A DNA stretch of 64,000 nucleotides from Leifsonia poae (lineage in GTDB: Bacteria; Actinomycetota; Actinomycetes; Actinomycetales; Microbacteriaceae), in the NCBI RefSeq assembly GCF_027921845.1, contig NZ_BSEN01000002.1:20717-84716 (forward strand). The letters run 5' to 3'. Positions 53,075-62,092 of this stretch are shown here, piece after piece. The notes beneath the pieces were generated by a model. That model did no database searches. It worked only from the letters and a program-made list of their open reading frames with translations, and was not told where the DNA came from. Each line of letters opens with the position of its first letter. Within the stretch, counting starts at the first letter, position 1. The translations under genes and the position numbers were made by a program.

Positions 53075-53470
53075 ATGACCGAGGTACCAACACCCGTCGA
53101 TCCGCCCCAGCTCTACCGCAGCCCTGCGTTCGCGCAGGGGATGATCGTTCCCGCCGGCCCGACGCTGTTCGTCGGCGGCCAGAACGGCACCGACAGCGAG
53201 GGCGCCCTGCTCGACGGACTCCACGCGCAGACCGAGCAAGCGCTGCGCAACCTGCTCGCCGTGCTCGCCGAGGCGGGGGCCGGCCCCGAGCACGTCGCCA
53301 AACTGTCGATCTACCTCGCGACGGGGATCGATCCGACCGACGCCTACGCCGCCACAGGCGCCGTCTGGGGCGACCATCGCACGGCTGTCACCGTTCTCGC
53401 CGTCACTCCGGCGCGTCCGGGTGCGCTCGTCGAGATCGACGCCGTCGCCATGGCGCCCGCCGCGTCGTAG
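53075..53470 (+). CDS. RidA family (YjgF/YER057c) protein
   Basis: 131 residues. RidA features: SPAFAQGMIVPAGPTLFVGGQNGTDSEGA and the end of the barrel RPGALVEIDAVAM, where Arg precedes the family Glu. RidA enzymes deaminate reactive enamine/imine intermediates made by PLP enzymes. A few members have other roles. The ATG at 53075 gives the usual family length. It is divergent from the ABC ATPase gene. Confidence 0.88.
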   Translation: MTEVPTPVDPPQLYRSPAFAQGMIVPAGPTLFVGGQNGTDSEGALLDGLHAQTEQALRNLLAVLAEAGAGPEHVAKLSIYLATGIDPTDAYAATGAVWGDHRTAVTVLAVTPARPGALVEIDAVAMAPAAS

Positions 53471-53563
53471 CTCCACCGACGTGGCCTCTGCGCGCCTGCC
53501 GCAGAGCAGTGAACCGACCTGGTCACGATCCTCCGCGCCCTCGCGGCCCGCCGACCCGCCCGA

Positions 53564-53569
53564 TACGGT
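53564..53569 (+). promoter_or_regulatory. -10 element (TACGGT) of Eis-like gene, leaderless
   Basis: TACGGT lies 6 nt before the GTG at 53576. Confidence 0.4.
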
Positions 53570-53575
53570 GGACGG

Positions 53576-54880
53576 GTGACTCAGACCCACGAGAACCAGC
53601 CGCACCTGACCCAGCCCGTCGATGAGCAGTCCGCCCGCGCCCTGTCGGAGAAGGGCCTCCGCCTCGCTCTCGTCGACACCACCGACGACGCCGCCTTCGA
53701 CGAGTGGCTGCACGCGGACTCCCGCGGCTTCCTCGGCGGACGCGACAGCGCCGAGGCCCTCACGGAGTCGCGCGAGCTCTTGCGCGACCGTCGCACCACG
53801 GCGGTCTACGACGACGTCATCCCGTCGTCGGCCTCACCCGTCGGCACCGTCAACTCCTGGGTGGCGCCGCTCACCGTCCCCGGGGGAGCGACCGTTCCCG
53901 CGTGGGCCATCAGCTCGGTGACGGTCGCCCCGACGCACCGTCGCCGCGGCGTCGCGACCGCCCTCCTCGGCAGCGAGCTGCGGGTCGCCCATGCGCTCGG
54001 CGTCCCGGTCGCCATCCTGACCGTGTCGGAGTCCGTGATCTACGGCCGCTGGGGCTTCGGCCCGGCCACCTTCGCCACCGAGTGGCGCGTCGACACCAAG
54101 CGCGTCCGCTGGACGGGACCGGCCACGGTCGGCCGGCTCTCCTTCACCGACCCCGCTGACTACCGCGAAGACGGCAACGCCGTGCTCGACCGGGTCATGG
54201 CCGGCCGCGCCGGAGAGATCGCGATGACCCCGTACCTCGCCGAGCGCCTCATGGGGCCCAGGAAGGGAATGCCGGAGGCCGAGAAGTACCGGCTCGTGCG
54301 CTACGACTCCCCCGCGGGCGAGCCGGAGGGCTTCGTGAGCTACCTCGCGAAAGACACCGACGACTTCACGAAGCACACCATCGAGGTCAATTACCTCGCC
54401 GCGGCGACGGACGAGGCACTGACCGCGCTGTGGCGGTTCCTGCTCGAGCTCGACCTGGTGGCGCAGGTGCATGTGACCACGCGCGGCCTGGACGAGCCGC
54501 TCCCGTACCTGGTCTCCGACATCCGGGGCGCTCGGGTGACGGGGGTCGAAGACCACCTCTGGGTGCGCATCCTGGATGTCCCCGCGGCGCTGACCACCCG
54601 CCGCTACGAGCACGACGGGGAGCTCGTTCTCGACGTCGCCGACGATCTCGGCTTCACCGGCGGCCGCTACCGCCTGACCGTCTCGGGCGGCCAGGCGACC
54701 GTCGAGACCACCACCGACGATCCGGATGTCTCACTGACCGTCAACGCGCTGGGCAGCGTCTACCTCGGGCACGACGCCGCACGCGGTCTCTCCGTCGCCG
54801 GAAAGGTCACCGGCGACGCGGCCGCCCTCGACCGCCTCTTCCGCACCGCGACGCCGCCGCGCCTCAGCACCTGGTTCTAG
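53576..54880 (+). CDS. Eis-like GNAT N-acetyltransferase
   Basis: 434 residues in three parts like Mycobacterium Eis: GNAT domain with acetyl-CoA loop SVTVAPTHRRRGVATALLG, a second GNAT-like region, and an SCP2-like C-terminus (DLGFTGGRYRLTVSGGQATVE, DVSLTVNALGSVYLG). The chain ends in Phe, as in Eis, where the C-terminal carboxylate takes part in catalysis. Eis enzymes acetylate aminoglycosides or peptides; the natural substrate here is unknown. Confidence 0.88.
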   Translation: MTQTHENQPHLTQPVDEQSARALSEKGLRLALVDTTDDAAFDEWLHADSRGFLGGRDSAEALTESRELLRDRRTTAVYDDVIPSSASPVGTVNSWVAPLTVPGGATVPAWAISSVTVAPTHRRRGVATALLGSELRVAHALGVPVAILTVSESVIYGRWGFGPATFATEWRVDTKRVRWTGPATVGRLSFTDPADYREDGNAVLDRVMAGRAGEIAMTPYLAERLMGPRKGMPEAEKYRLVRYDSPAGEPEGFVSYLAKDTDDFTKHTIEVNYLAAATDEALTALWRFLLELDLVAQVHVTTRGLDEPLPYLVSDIRGARVTGVEDHLWVRILDVPAALTTRRYEHDGELVLDVADDLGFTGGRYRLTVSGGQATVETTTDDPDVSLTVNALGSVYLGHDAARGLSVAGKVTGDAAALDRLFRTATPPRLSTWF

Positions 54881-54892
54881 CGGCGGCGGCGC

Positions 54893-56179
54893 TCAGCCGA
54901 TCAGGTCGTGGCGCACCACGATCTCGTCGCGGGCCGGCCCGACGCCGATCGCCGAGATGCGCGCACCCGAGAGCTTCTCGAGCGCCAGCACGTAGTCCTG
55001 TGCGTTCGCGGGCAGGTCCTCGAACGTGCGGGCGCCGCTGATGTCCTCCTGCCAGCCGGGGAACTCCTCGTAGATCGGCGTCGCGTGGTGGAAGTCGCTC
55101 TGCGACGCCGGAACCTCGTCGTGACGCACGCCGTCGACGTCGTACGCGACGCAGACCGGGATGCGGTCGATGCCGGTGAGGGTGTCCAGCTTCGTGAGCA
55201 CGAAGTCGGTGACGCCGTTGATGCGGGCGGAGTAGCGGGCGATCGGGGCGTCGTACCAGCCGGTGCGGCGGGGACGGCCCGTGGTCGTGCCGAATTCGAA
55301 GCCGCGCTCGCGCAGGAACTCGCCCCACTCGTCGAACAGCTCGGTCGGGAACGGACCGGCGCCGACGCGCGTCGTGTACGCCTTGACGATCGCGATCACG
55401 CGGTCGATGCGGTTCGGGCCGATGCCCGATCCGGTCGCCGCACCGCCCGAGGTGGAGTTCGAGGACGTGACGAACGGGTACGTGCCGTGGTCGACATCCA
55501 GCATGGTGGCCTGGCCGCCCTCGAACAGCACGAACTTGCCGTCTTCGAGCGCCTCGTGCAGCAGCAGTGAGCTGTCGACCACCATCGGGCGCAGGCGCTC
55601 GGCGTAGCTGAGCAGGTCTTCGACCACCTCGTCCACCGAGATCGCGCGGCGGTTGTAGACCTTGACGAGCAGGTGGTTCTTCTGGTCGAGCGCACCCTCG
55701 ACCTTCTGGCGCAGTATGTTCTCATCGAAGAGGTCCTGGATCCGGATGCCCACCCGGTTGATCTTGTCGGCGTAGGTCGGGCCGATGCCGCGGCCGGTGG
55801 TGCCGATCTGCCGCTTGCCGAGGAAGCGCTCCGTCACCTTGTCGATCGTGCGGTGGTACTGCGTGATCACGTGCGCGTTCGAGCTGACCTTGAGTCGGGA
55901 CACGTCGACGCCGCGGGCGATCAGGCCGTCGAGCTCCTCGAACAGCACCTCGATGTCGACGACGACGCCGTTGGCGATCACCGGGGTGACGCCCTCGGTC
56001 AGGATGCCGGACGGCAGCAGGTGCAGCGCGTACTTCTCGTCACCGACCACGACCGTGTGCCCGGCGTTGTTACCACCGTTGAACTTGACGACGTAGTCGA
56101 TGCGGCTGCCGAGGAGGTCGGTCGCTTTGCCTTTGCCTTCGTCGCCCCACTGGGCTCCGATGATCACGATCGCGGGCAC
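54893..56179 (-). CDS. purA: Adenylosuccinate synthetase
   Basis: 428 residues. It forms adenylosuccinate from IMP, Asp and GTP, the first step to AMP. P-loop-like [19 protein letters not shown] with catalytic Asp13-type residue, [12 protein letters not shown] with catalytic His, [13 protein letters not shown], and [13 protein letters not shown] near the end. The GTG start at 56179 has GAGAGGA upstream. It is convergent with the acetyltransferase (12-nt gap) and divergent from a TetR gene. Confidence 0.98.
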   Translation of the reverse strand: MPAIVIIGAQWGDEGKGKATDLLGSRIDYVVKFNGGNNAGHTVVVGDEKYALHLLPSGILTEGVTPVIANGVVVDIEVLFEELDGLIARGVDVSRLKVSSNAHVITQYHRTIDKVTERFLGKRQIGTTGRGIGPTYADKINRVGIRIQDLFDENILRQKVEGALDQKNHLLVKVYNRRAISVDEVVEDLLSYAERLRPMVVDSSLLLHEALEDGKFVLFEGGQATMLDVDHGTYPFVTSSNSTSGGAATGSGIGPNRIDRVIAIVKAYTTRVGAGPFPTELFDEWGEFLRERGFEFGTTTGRPRRTGWYDAPIARYSARINGVTDFVLTKLDTLTGIDRIPVCVAYDVDGVRHDEVPASQSDFHHATPIYEEFPGWQEDISGARTFEDLPANAQDYVLALEKLSGARISAIGVGPARDEIVVRHDLIG

Positions 56180-56316
56180 TGTTGAGTCCTCTCGATGGGA
56201 TGGAGCGCGCCGGAGCAGCCGTCAGCCGGCCTGGCAACCGTCGCACTCGATCCTATCGCGGCAGGTTTTCGAGACACGTTCCCGGGCCCCTCGGACCATC
56301 GCCGACACCATCCGAT

Positions 56317-56342
56317 TATCTTGCACAATCGTGTGCAAGATA
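56317..56342. promoter_or_regulatory. TetR operator: perfect 11-bp arm palindrome
   Basis: TATCTTGCACA, 4-nt centre ATCG, TGTGCAAGATA, ending 6 nt before the TetR ATG at 56348. It is expected to repress the operon when bound. It may also affect divergent purA, whose start is 138 nt away. Confidence 0.7.
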
Positions 56343-56347
56343 GTACG

Positions 56348-56986
56348 ATGGATGCCGTGCCCACCACTCCATCCACCCGCGCTCCACGGCGCGACGCCAC
56401 CGAGAATCGCGAGGCCATCCTCGCCGCAGCGGCCGCCGCGCTGAACGAAGACATCGACGCCTCGCTCGAGACGATCGCTGCGCGTGCCGGCCTCAGCCGC
56501 CGCGCGCTCTACGGGCACTTCGCCAACCGCGAAGACCTGCTCGTCGACGTGTTCACACGGGGCGCAGCACGCCTCGCCGCGCTGCTCGAGCCCGTCGCGC
56601 ATCAGGATGCCCGAGTCGAGATCGCCCTCTACGGCGCCACCCTCTGGGCCGAGGTCGAGCATGTGCGCGTCAGCGCCGCCCTCGCCGTGCGCGGTCCGTA
56701 CCGCGAGCGCGTCGGCGCGGCCCTCGACCCCGCTCGCGAGCGACTCAACGCGACCGTCGAGCGCGGAACGGCCGCGGGCACGATCCGCACCGACCTCGAC
56801 GTGGACACGGTGTCGCGGCTCATCGAGAACGCCGCGATCTCGGTGCTCGACGAGGCGACCCGCACGGGGCTCTCGCGCGAGGCCGGCCACCGACTGGTGA
56901 TGCTCGCCGGACTGAGTGCCGCCGGTCTCAGCTGGCGTGAATCCGACGCCCTCATCGCCGACACCCCCGAACTCGCTTTCAGCTAA
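56348..56986 (+). CDS. TetR family regulator of the YhgE/Pip operon
   Basis: 212 residues. Helix-turn-helix: REAILAAAAAALNEDIDASLETIAARAGLSRRALYGHFANREDL, recognised by IAARAGLSRRALYGHF. The helical ligand domain follows. It starts 6 nt after a 26-bp palindrome and is followed after 10 nt by the degenerate ATPase and YhgE/Pip genes, so all three are likely one autoregulated unit. Confidence 0.93.
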   Translation: MDAVPTTPSTRAPRRDATENREAILAAAAAALNEDIDASLETIAARAGLSRRALYGHFANREDLLVDVFTRGAARLAALLEPVAHQDARVEIALYGATLWAEVEHVRVSAALAVRGPYRERVGAALDPARERLNATVERGTAAGTIRTDLDVDTVSRLIENAAISVLDEATRTGLSREAGHRLVMLAGLSAAGLSWRESDALIADTPELAFS

Positions 56987-56996
56987 GGACCCCCGC

Positions 56997-57854
56997 ATGA
57001 AGATCGTGCTCGACCGGGTCGCCAAGGGCGCCCGCAACGCAGCGCTCCCGCCGACCTCGGCCTCGTTCCAGACCGGTGAGGTCACACTGGCACGCGCGGA
57101 GACGGAACAGCGCCCCACGGTGCTCGGCCTCATCGCATCCGGCCGGATGCGCCCCGACGCCGGCACCGTGACGATCGACGGCTCCGCCGATTACTCGGCC
57201 ATGCGCAAGCGCATCGCTCTCATCGACGCCCCGGATGTCTGCGAGCCCGCGCCCGACGTCACCGTGGCCGGCATCGTGGCAGAGGAACTGATGTTCGCCG
57301 GACGGGCGTCCAATCCGATCGCCGTGAACCGCGCCCTCAACGAGCTCGGCGTCTCGGAGTTCGCGCGCTATGCCATCGGCACCATCCCGCCGACGGTGCG
57401 CATCCGACTGCTCGCCGAGCTCGCGCTCATGCGCGACGGCGTCGAGGGCCTCGTGATCACCTCACCCGATCGCCACGGCGGCGACCCGAACGAGTGGTGG
57501 GAGCTGGCCAGGCGCCTGGCGGCCCGCGACATCGCCATCCTGATCGTCGCAGGCGATGCGTCGGCGGCGGCCATCGCCGCCTCGTCGCTGGTCGCCCGGC
57601 TCGACGACGCTACCACGCCGCGCACCCTCGCAGCCCGCGTCGAACCGGCCGCCGACGAGGCCGCCGAGGCCGCCGAGGCCGACGACGCGGACCGCGCCGC
57701 CGCCGACACCTTCGACGAAGACCCCGGCCGCGACGACACCGACGAACTGCCCGACCTGATCGTCGCCCCCGCACACTCCGGCGCCACGCTCGCCGACATC
57801 GCACTCACCGAATCAGAGCTGCACGCAACGGCTCTCGCAGAGGACCCCGAATGA
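56997..57854 (+). CDS. Degenerate ABC ATPase-like protein without Walker A
   Basis: 285 residues. The alignment to an ABC ATPase is clear after the P-loop: IASGRMRPDAGTVTIDG, ALIDAPD, and a helical region like a signature domain (RIRLLAELALMRDGVEGLVITSPDRHGGDPNEWWELARRLAARDIAILIVAGD, cited by LLAELALMRD and LVITSPDRHGG). Where GxxGxGKST should be it reads RAETEQRPTVL. LSGGQ is lost. The usual DEP Walker B reads ITSPD. An acidic tail of 60 residues ends the chain. It is coupled to the YhgE/Pip gene by a 4-bp overlap. It may be a structural partner rather than a motor. Confidence 0.8.
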   Translation: MKIVLDRVAKGARNAALPPTSASFQTGEVTLARAETEQRPTVLGLIASGRMRPDAGTVTIDGSADYSAMRKRIALIDAPDVCEPAPDVTVAGIVAEELMFAGRASNPIAVNRALNELGVSEFARYAIGTIPPTVRIRLLAELALMRDGVEGLVITSPDRHGGDPNEWWELARRLAARDIAILIVAGDASAAAIAASSLVARLDDATTPRTLAARVEPAADEAAEAAEADDADRAAADTFDEDPGRDDTDELPDLIVAPAHSGATLADIALTESELHATALAEDPE

Positions 57855-59818
57855 AGATCCCCCAGATGATCGCGGCGGAGTTCCGCCGTCTCACTTCCAG
57901 CCCGATGTCGATCGTCGCGCTCATCGCGCTGATCGCCGTGCCGGTGCTCTACGGCGGGCTCTACCTCTGGGCCAACCAGAACCCGTACGCGAACCTCGAC
58001 CAGATCCCCGCGGCGATCGTCGTCGACGACACCGGAACGACGGTCGACGGCAAGACGACGAACTACGGCGACGAGGTCGCCCAGGAGCTCATCCGCGACG
58101 GCTCGTTCGACTGGCACCGGGTCTCGACCGACTCGGCGGCGAGCGGTGTCGACGACTCGAAGTACGACTTCAGCATCACGTTCCCCGCCGACTTCTCCGA
58201 GGCGCTCGCCTCGGCATCCGGATCGTCGCCGCGCCAGGCCAAGGTCACCCTCACGACGAACGACACGAACAGCTACCTCGCGTCGACCATCGGAACGCAG
58301 GCCGCCGAGAAGATCCGCACGTCGATCGTGAAGAAGGTCAACCAGCAGGCGGCGGAGCAGTTCCTGCTCGGCCTCGCGGAGATCCGCGGAAAGCTCGTCA
58401 CCGCCGTCGACGGTGCGGACAAGCTCGTCGACGGCAGCGCGACCGCGCAGTCGGGTTCCGCGACCCTCGCAAGCGGCAACGCGCAGCTCGCGTCCGGCAG
58501 CGCCCAGCTCGCCACCGGTACGTCGCAGCTGGCCACAGGCTCGCAGCAGCTGGCCGACGGCAACGCGCAGCTCGCGGCGGGGGCGGGCCAGCTCTCGTCG
58601 GGGGCGCAGCAGGTGGCGTCGGGTGCGCAGCAGGTGGCGACCGGGAACCAGCAGCTGGCCGACGCGGCCGACGGCGCCGGCGCCACCGCTCAGCAACTCG
58701 CGGACCTCGCCGCGAGTCAGGAGGCGACCGTTCTGCAGAAGCTGACCGACGCCGGGGCGACGCCCGACCAGCTCGCCGCGGCGAAGTCGCTCTTCGATAA
58801 GGCGCAGGCGGGGAACAGCCAGGTCCAGACCCTCGTCGGCAAGGTCGACCAGCTCTCGGACGGCGCGAACCAGGTCTCCGCCGGTGCGTCGCAGCTGGCC
58901 TCGGGCAGCGCCACGCTGGCGTCGAAGTCCCAGGAGGCCGCCAGCGGTGCCGCGACCCTCGCGTCGAAGACCAAGGAGGCCGCTGCCGGGGCGTCGAAGC
59001 TCGCCACCGGCGCCGCGACGGCTTCAACCGGCGCAGCCCAGCTCCGCGACGGCCTCACCACGCTGCATGCCGGAACCCAGCAGCTGAGCGACGGGCTGAA
59101 GGACGGCGTCGCACAGATCCCCGACAACTCCCCCGAACTGCAGAAGAAGCAGGCGAGCACCATCGCCGACCCGGTGAACCTGAAGAACGACTCGATCACC
59201 TCGGCCGGAACCTACGGCGCCGGCCTCGCACCGTTCTTCGTCGCCCTCGCGGCCTGGATCGGCATCTACGCCCTGTTCCTCATCGTCAAGCCGGTGTCGC
59301 GACGCGCGATCACCGCCCTGCACTCCCCGCTCAAGATCACCCTCGCGGGCTGGCTCACCCCCGGCCTGCTCGGTGCGGTGCAGATGATCGGCCTCTTCTC
59401 GATCGTCGCCTGGGCGCTGCAGTTCAGCATCCAGAACCCGCTCGGGATGTTCGGGATGATGACGCTCGCGTCGCTGACGTTCGCCGCGATCATCCTGGCC
59501 CTGAACGTGTGGCTGGGCAGCGTGGGGCAGTTCCTCGGCCTGGTGCTGATGGTGCTGCAGCTCGTGACGGCCGGTGGTACCTTCCCCTGGCAGACGCTGC
59601 CCGGGCCGCTCGCCGCCCTGCACCACGTGCTGCCGATGTCGTACGCGGTGGACGGCATCCGGCAGCTGATGTACGGAGGCAACCCGGCCACGGCCTGGGC
59701 GGATGCCGGCGTGCTCGCCCTGTGGCTGCTCATCGCGCTGCTGTTCTCGGCGATCGGCGTGACCCGGATGACGCACTTCCGCACCCTGCGCGACCTGCGC
59801 CCGAGCCTGATCGGCTAA
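57851..59818 (+). CDS. YhgE/Pip-domain membrane protein
   Basis: 655 residues. N-terminal helix (19-42) followed by an extracellular Pip region: AIVVDDTGTTVDGKTTNYGDEVA and SFDWHRV. The middle, about 195-430, is a long coiled-coil of repeats such as SGNAQLASGSAQLATG. The C-terminus has five or six helices (about 445-640). The family includes phage-infection protein Pip and EsaA/YueB of type VII secretion. It is third in the TetR/degenerate ATPase operon. A hairpin repeat follows at 59844. Confidence 0.9.
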   Translation: MKIPQMIAAEFRRLTSSPMSIVALIALIAVPVLYGGLYLWANQNPYANLDQIPAAIVVDDTGTTVDGKTTNYGDEVAQELIRDGSFDWHRVSTDSAASGVDDSKYDFSITFPADFSEALASASGSSPRQAKVTLTTNDTNSYLASTIGTQAAEKIRTSIVKKVNQQAAEQFLLGLAEIRGKLVTAVDGADKLVDGSATAQSGSATLASGNAQLASGSAQLATGTSQLATGSQQLADGNAQLAAGAGQLSSGAQQVASGAQQVATGNQQLADAADGAGATAQQLADLAASQEATVLQKLTDAGATPDQLAAAKSLFDKAQAGNSQVQTLVGKVDQLSDGANQVSAGASQLASGSATLASKSQEAASGAATLASKTKEAAAGASKLATGAATASTGAAQLRDGLTTLHAGTQQLSDGLKDGVAQIPDNSPELQKKQASTIADPVNLKNDSITSAGTYGAGLAPFFVALAAWIGIYALFLIVKPVSRRAITALHSPLKITLAGWLTPGLLGAVQMIGLFSIVAWALQFSIQNPLGMFGMMTLASLTFAAIILALNVWLGSVGQFLGLVLMVLQLVTAGGTFPWQTLPGPLAALHHVLPMSYAVDGIRQLMYGGNPATAWADAGVLALWLLIALLFSAIGVTRMTHFRTLRDLRPSLIG

Positions 59819-59843
59819 TCACCGCCCTCCCTCGCCTCTTAAT

Positions 59844-59925
59844 TCCGGAACCCCGGGCCGAATCCGGCTCGGGGTTCCGGAGTTATACGCGATTTCCGGG
59901 TGTCCATGCCCGGTCTTCCGGAGTT
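59844..59925. repeat. Complex palindromic repeat after the YhgE/Pip gene
   Basis: TCCGGAACCCCG (59844-59855) pairs perfectly with CGGGGTTCCGGA (59870-59881). TTCCGGAGTT then recurs at 59875-59884 and 59916-59925. The complementary AACTCCGGAA is also found at 34846-34855 after purQ. The first stem may act as a terminator. Confidence 0.6.
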
Positions 59926-59964
59926 GCGAACCCGGCCCCGCGAACCCGTGACGGATGCTGCGAG

Positions 59965-59970
59965 TAGGGT
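59965..59970 (+). promoter_or_regulatory. -10 element (TAGGGT) of metallophosphoesterase gene, leaderless
   Basis: TAGGGT lies 7 nt before the GTG at 59978. Confidence 0.4.
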
Positions 59971-59977
59971 GTCGGGC

Positions 59978-60826
59978 GTGAGCGAATCGTTGCGCATCCT
60001 GCATCTCAGCGACACCCACCTGTATGGCGACGGGCGGCTGCACTACGGCGTGGTCGACACCCTCGCCGCCCTCGACCGCGTGCTCGCGCGGGCGGCCTCC
60101 CTCGCGTCGGTCGACGTCATCGTCGCATCCGGCGATCTCTCCGACGACGGCAGCATCGAGTCGTACCGCCTGCTCTCCGAGCGACTCGAGCCGTGGGCCG
60201 CCGAGCGCGGGGCCGACCTCGTCTACGCGATGGGCAATCACGACCTCGTCGGCAACTTCGAGGGTGTTCTGGGCGGCGCCGAACGCTCGATCACCGTCGA
60301 CGGCGTGCGCATCATCACCGTCGACAGCACCGTCCCCGGCACCGCTTACGGGATGGTCGACGGCGAGCGTCTGCGCCGGCTGTCCGACGAGCTCGCCGAG
60401 CCCGCACCGCGCGGAACCGTCGTCGTGCTGCACCACCCGCCCGTCCCGCCGACGACCGGCCTGTTCGAGCGTCTGCAGTTCGTCGACCCGGCGCCGTTCC
60501 TCGAGGTCTGCGCCGCCGCGGACGTGCGGCTGATCCTGGCCGGGCACTACCACCACGCGCTGATCACGAGCGCCGGTCCGTCGAGGATCCCCGTCGTGGT
60601 CGCGCCCGCCGTCGCCAACACCACCGACGTGCTCTCGCCGGCCGGGCACGAGCGCGCCGTTCGCGGCTCCGGCTTCGCGCTCGTGCAGGTCCCCGCGGCC
60701 GGGCCGATCCGCGCCCACATCGTCACGGCGCCGGCGGCCGACGACGGTCACACGGTCTACGACCTCGACGAGGACGCGATCGAGCGCATCGCCGACGAGT
60801 CCGGCTGGCCCGGGCACGCCGGATGA
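59978..60826 (+). CDS. Calcineurin-like metallophosphoesterase (CpdA-like)
   Basis: 282 residues. All five motifs of the family are present: LSDTHL, GDLSDDG, GNHD, VVVLHHPPV and AGHYHH. A binuclear metal centre hydrolysing phosphodiesters or monoesters is expected. The size and HHPP motif fit 3',5'-cyclic nucleotide phosphodiesterases such as CpdA, but the substrate is not proven by sequence. Its stop overlaps the DUF3052 start by ATGA. Confidence 0.92.
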   Translation: MSESLRILHLSDTHLYGDGRLHYGVVDTLAALDRVLARAASLASVDVIVASGDLSDDGSIESYRLLSERLEPWAAERGADLVYAMGNHDLVGNFEGVLGGAERSITVDGVRIITVDSTVPGTAYGMVDGERLRRLSDELAEPAPRGTVVVLHHPPVPPTTGLFERLQFVDPAPFLEVCAAADVRLILAGHYHHALITSAGPSRIPVVVAPAVANTTDVLSPAGHERAVRGSGFALVQVPAAGPIRAHIVTAPAADDGHTVYDLDEDAIERIADESGWPGHAG

Positions 60827-61302
60827 CCCCTGATGCCGCCGGCTCACGGGATGCCGCCGGGTCACCGGAGCTGGCCGGCTCACCGGGTGCGGCGCCGGCC
60901 GGGTACTCCGGCACCCCGCTCTGGAAGAAGCTCGGCCTCAAGCCGGGAACGCGGGCGCAGGTGCTGCACGCTGACGCCGGCTGGAGCATCCCGCTCGACG
61001 GCGGCCCCGGCGCGATCGACTGGCTGGCGCCGTCGGCAGAGGAGCCGGCCGACCTCATCCTCGCCTTCTATCGCGAGGCCGCCGACTTCGTCGACGAGCT
61101 CGACGCGCTCGGCGCGCGCATTCGCCCGTCCGGGATGCTCTGGGTCGCCTGGCCGCGCAAGGCGGCGGGGCACGCGAGCGACATCGACGAGAACCTGATC
61201 CGCAACACCGCCCTCGAGCGTGGCCTCGTCGATGTCAAGGTGGCCGCAGCCGACACGGACTGGTCGGCACTCAAGCTCGTCTGGCGGGTGACGAACCGCT
61301 AG
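60823..61302 (+). CDS. DUF3052 family protein
   Basis: 159 residues. N-terminal 30 residues are Ala/Gly/Ser-Pro repeats (AAGSPELAGSPGAAP). The core reads TPLWKKLGLKPGTRAQVLHADAGW, LILAFYREAADFVDELDALGARIRPSGMLWVAWPRK (cited as GMLWVAWPRK), ENLIRNTALERGLVDVKVAA, WSALKLVWR. This is DUF3052, common in actinobacteria and of unknown role. It is coupled to the metallophosphoesterase gene. Confidence 0.85.
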   Translation: MTPDAAGSRDAAGSPELAGSPGAAPAGYSGTPLWKKLGLKPGTRAQVLHADAGWSIPLDGGPGAIDWLAPSAEEPADLILAFYREAADFVDELDALGARIRPSGMLWVAWPRKAAGHASDIDENLIRNTALERGLVDVKVAAADTDWSALKLVWRVTNR

Positions 61303-61315
61303 CCGACGTGCCGGG

Positions 61316-61963
61316 CTAGCGCCAGGACACGTGCTGCATGATCCAGGCGTGCATCGCCACCGCGGCGGCCGCCGACGCATTGATCGATCGCGTCGACCCG
61401 AACTGCGAGATCTCGACCACGGCATCCGCGGCCTCGATGGCGGCATCGGAGAGGCCGGGACCCTCCTGACCGAACAGCAGCACGCAGTCGCGCGGGAACG
61501 CGTACGTCTCGATGATGACCGATCCGGGGACGTTGTCGATCGCGATGATCGGAAGGCCGGCATCCCGTGCCCACGCGACGAACCCGGCGACGTCGTCGTG
61601 GTGCCGGACGTGCTGATAGCGGTCGGTGACCATCGCGCCGCGCTTGTTCCAGCGACGGCGCCCGATGATGTGCACAGTGTCGGCGGCGAACGCGTTCGCG
61701 CTGCGCACGATCGACCCGATGTTCATGTCGTGCTGCCAGTTCTCGATGGCCACGTGGAACGGATGCCGGTGCTCATCGAGGTCTGCGACGATCGCCTCCA
61801 TGCGCCAGTACCGGTACCGGTCGATGACGTTGCGGGTGTCGCCGTGCTTCAGCAGCTCGATGTCGTAGTGCGGATCGTCCGGCCATTCGCCCAGCCAGGG
61901 TCCGACGCCGTTCGTGGTGAGTTCGGGTGTCGCAGCCGGGGCGGGATCGGGTTCGGTGTCCAC
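61316..61963 (-). CDS. TrmH/SpoU family RNA methyltransferase
   Basis: 215 residues. SPOUT fold with the trefoil-knot motifs: motif 1 NIGSIVRSANAFAADTVHIIG (NxGxxxRxAxAF), motif 2 VLLFGQEGPGLS and motif 3 SQFGSTRSINASAAAAVAMHAW (SxRSLNxSxA). It should 2'-O-methylate a tRNA or rRNA ribose with SAM. The N-terminal 60 residues are not conserved. The GTG at 61963 has TACGCT 6 nt upstream on the minus strand (61970-61975), so it is probably leaderless. Confidence 0.93.
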   Translation of the reverse strand: MDTEPDPAPAATPELTTNGVGPWLGEWPDDPHYDIELLKHGDTRNVIDRYRYWRMEAIVADLDEHRHPFHVAIENWQHDMNIGSIVRSANAFAADTVHIIGRRRWNKRGAMVTDRYQHVRHHDDVAGFVAWARDAGLPIIAIDNVPGSVIIETYAFPRDCVLLFGQEGPGLSDAAIEAADAVVEISQFGSTRSINASAAAAVAMHAWIMQHVSWR

Positions 61964-62092
61964 GACTTCAGCGTAACGGCAGGGCCCCGCGCACCCCGGC
62001 TACGTTCAGCATCCCGGCACACGCAGGGAACCCTCCCGAAACCCCGCGGCAACAGCCCACCCCATAAGCTGTACCCGTTGAAAGGGGTTTGC

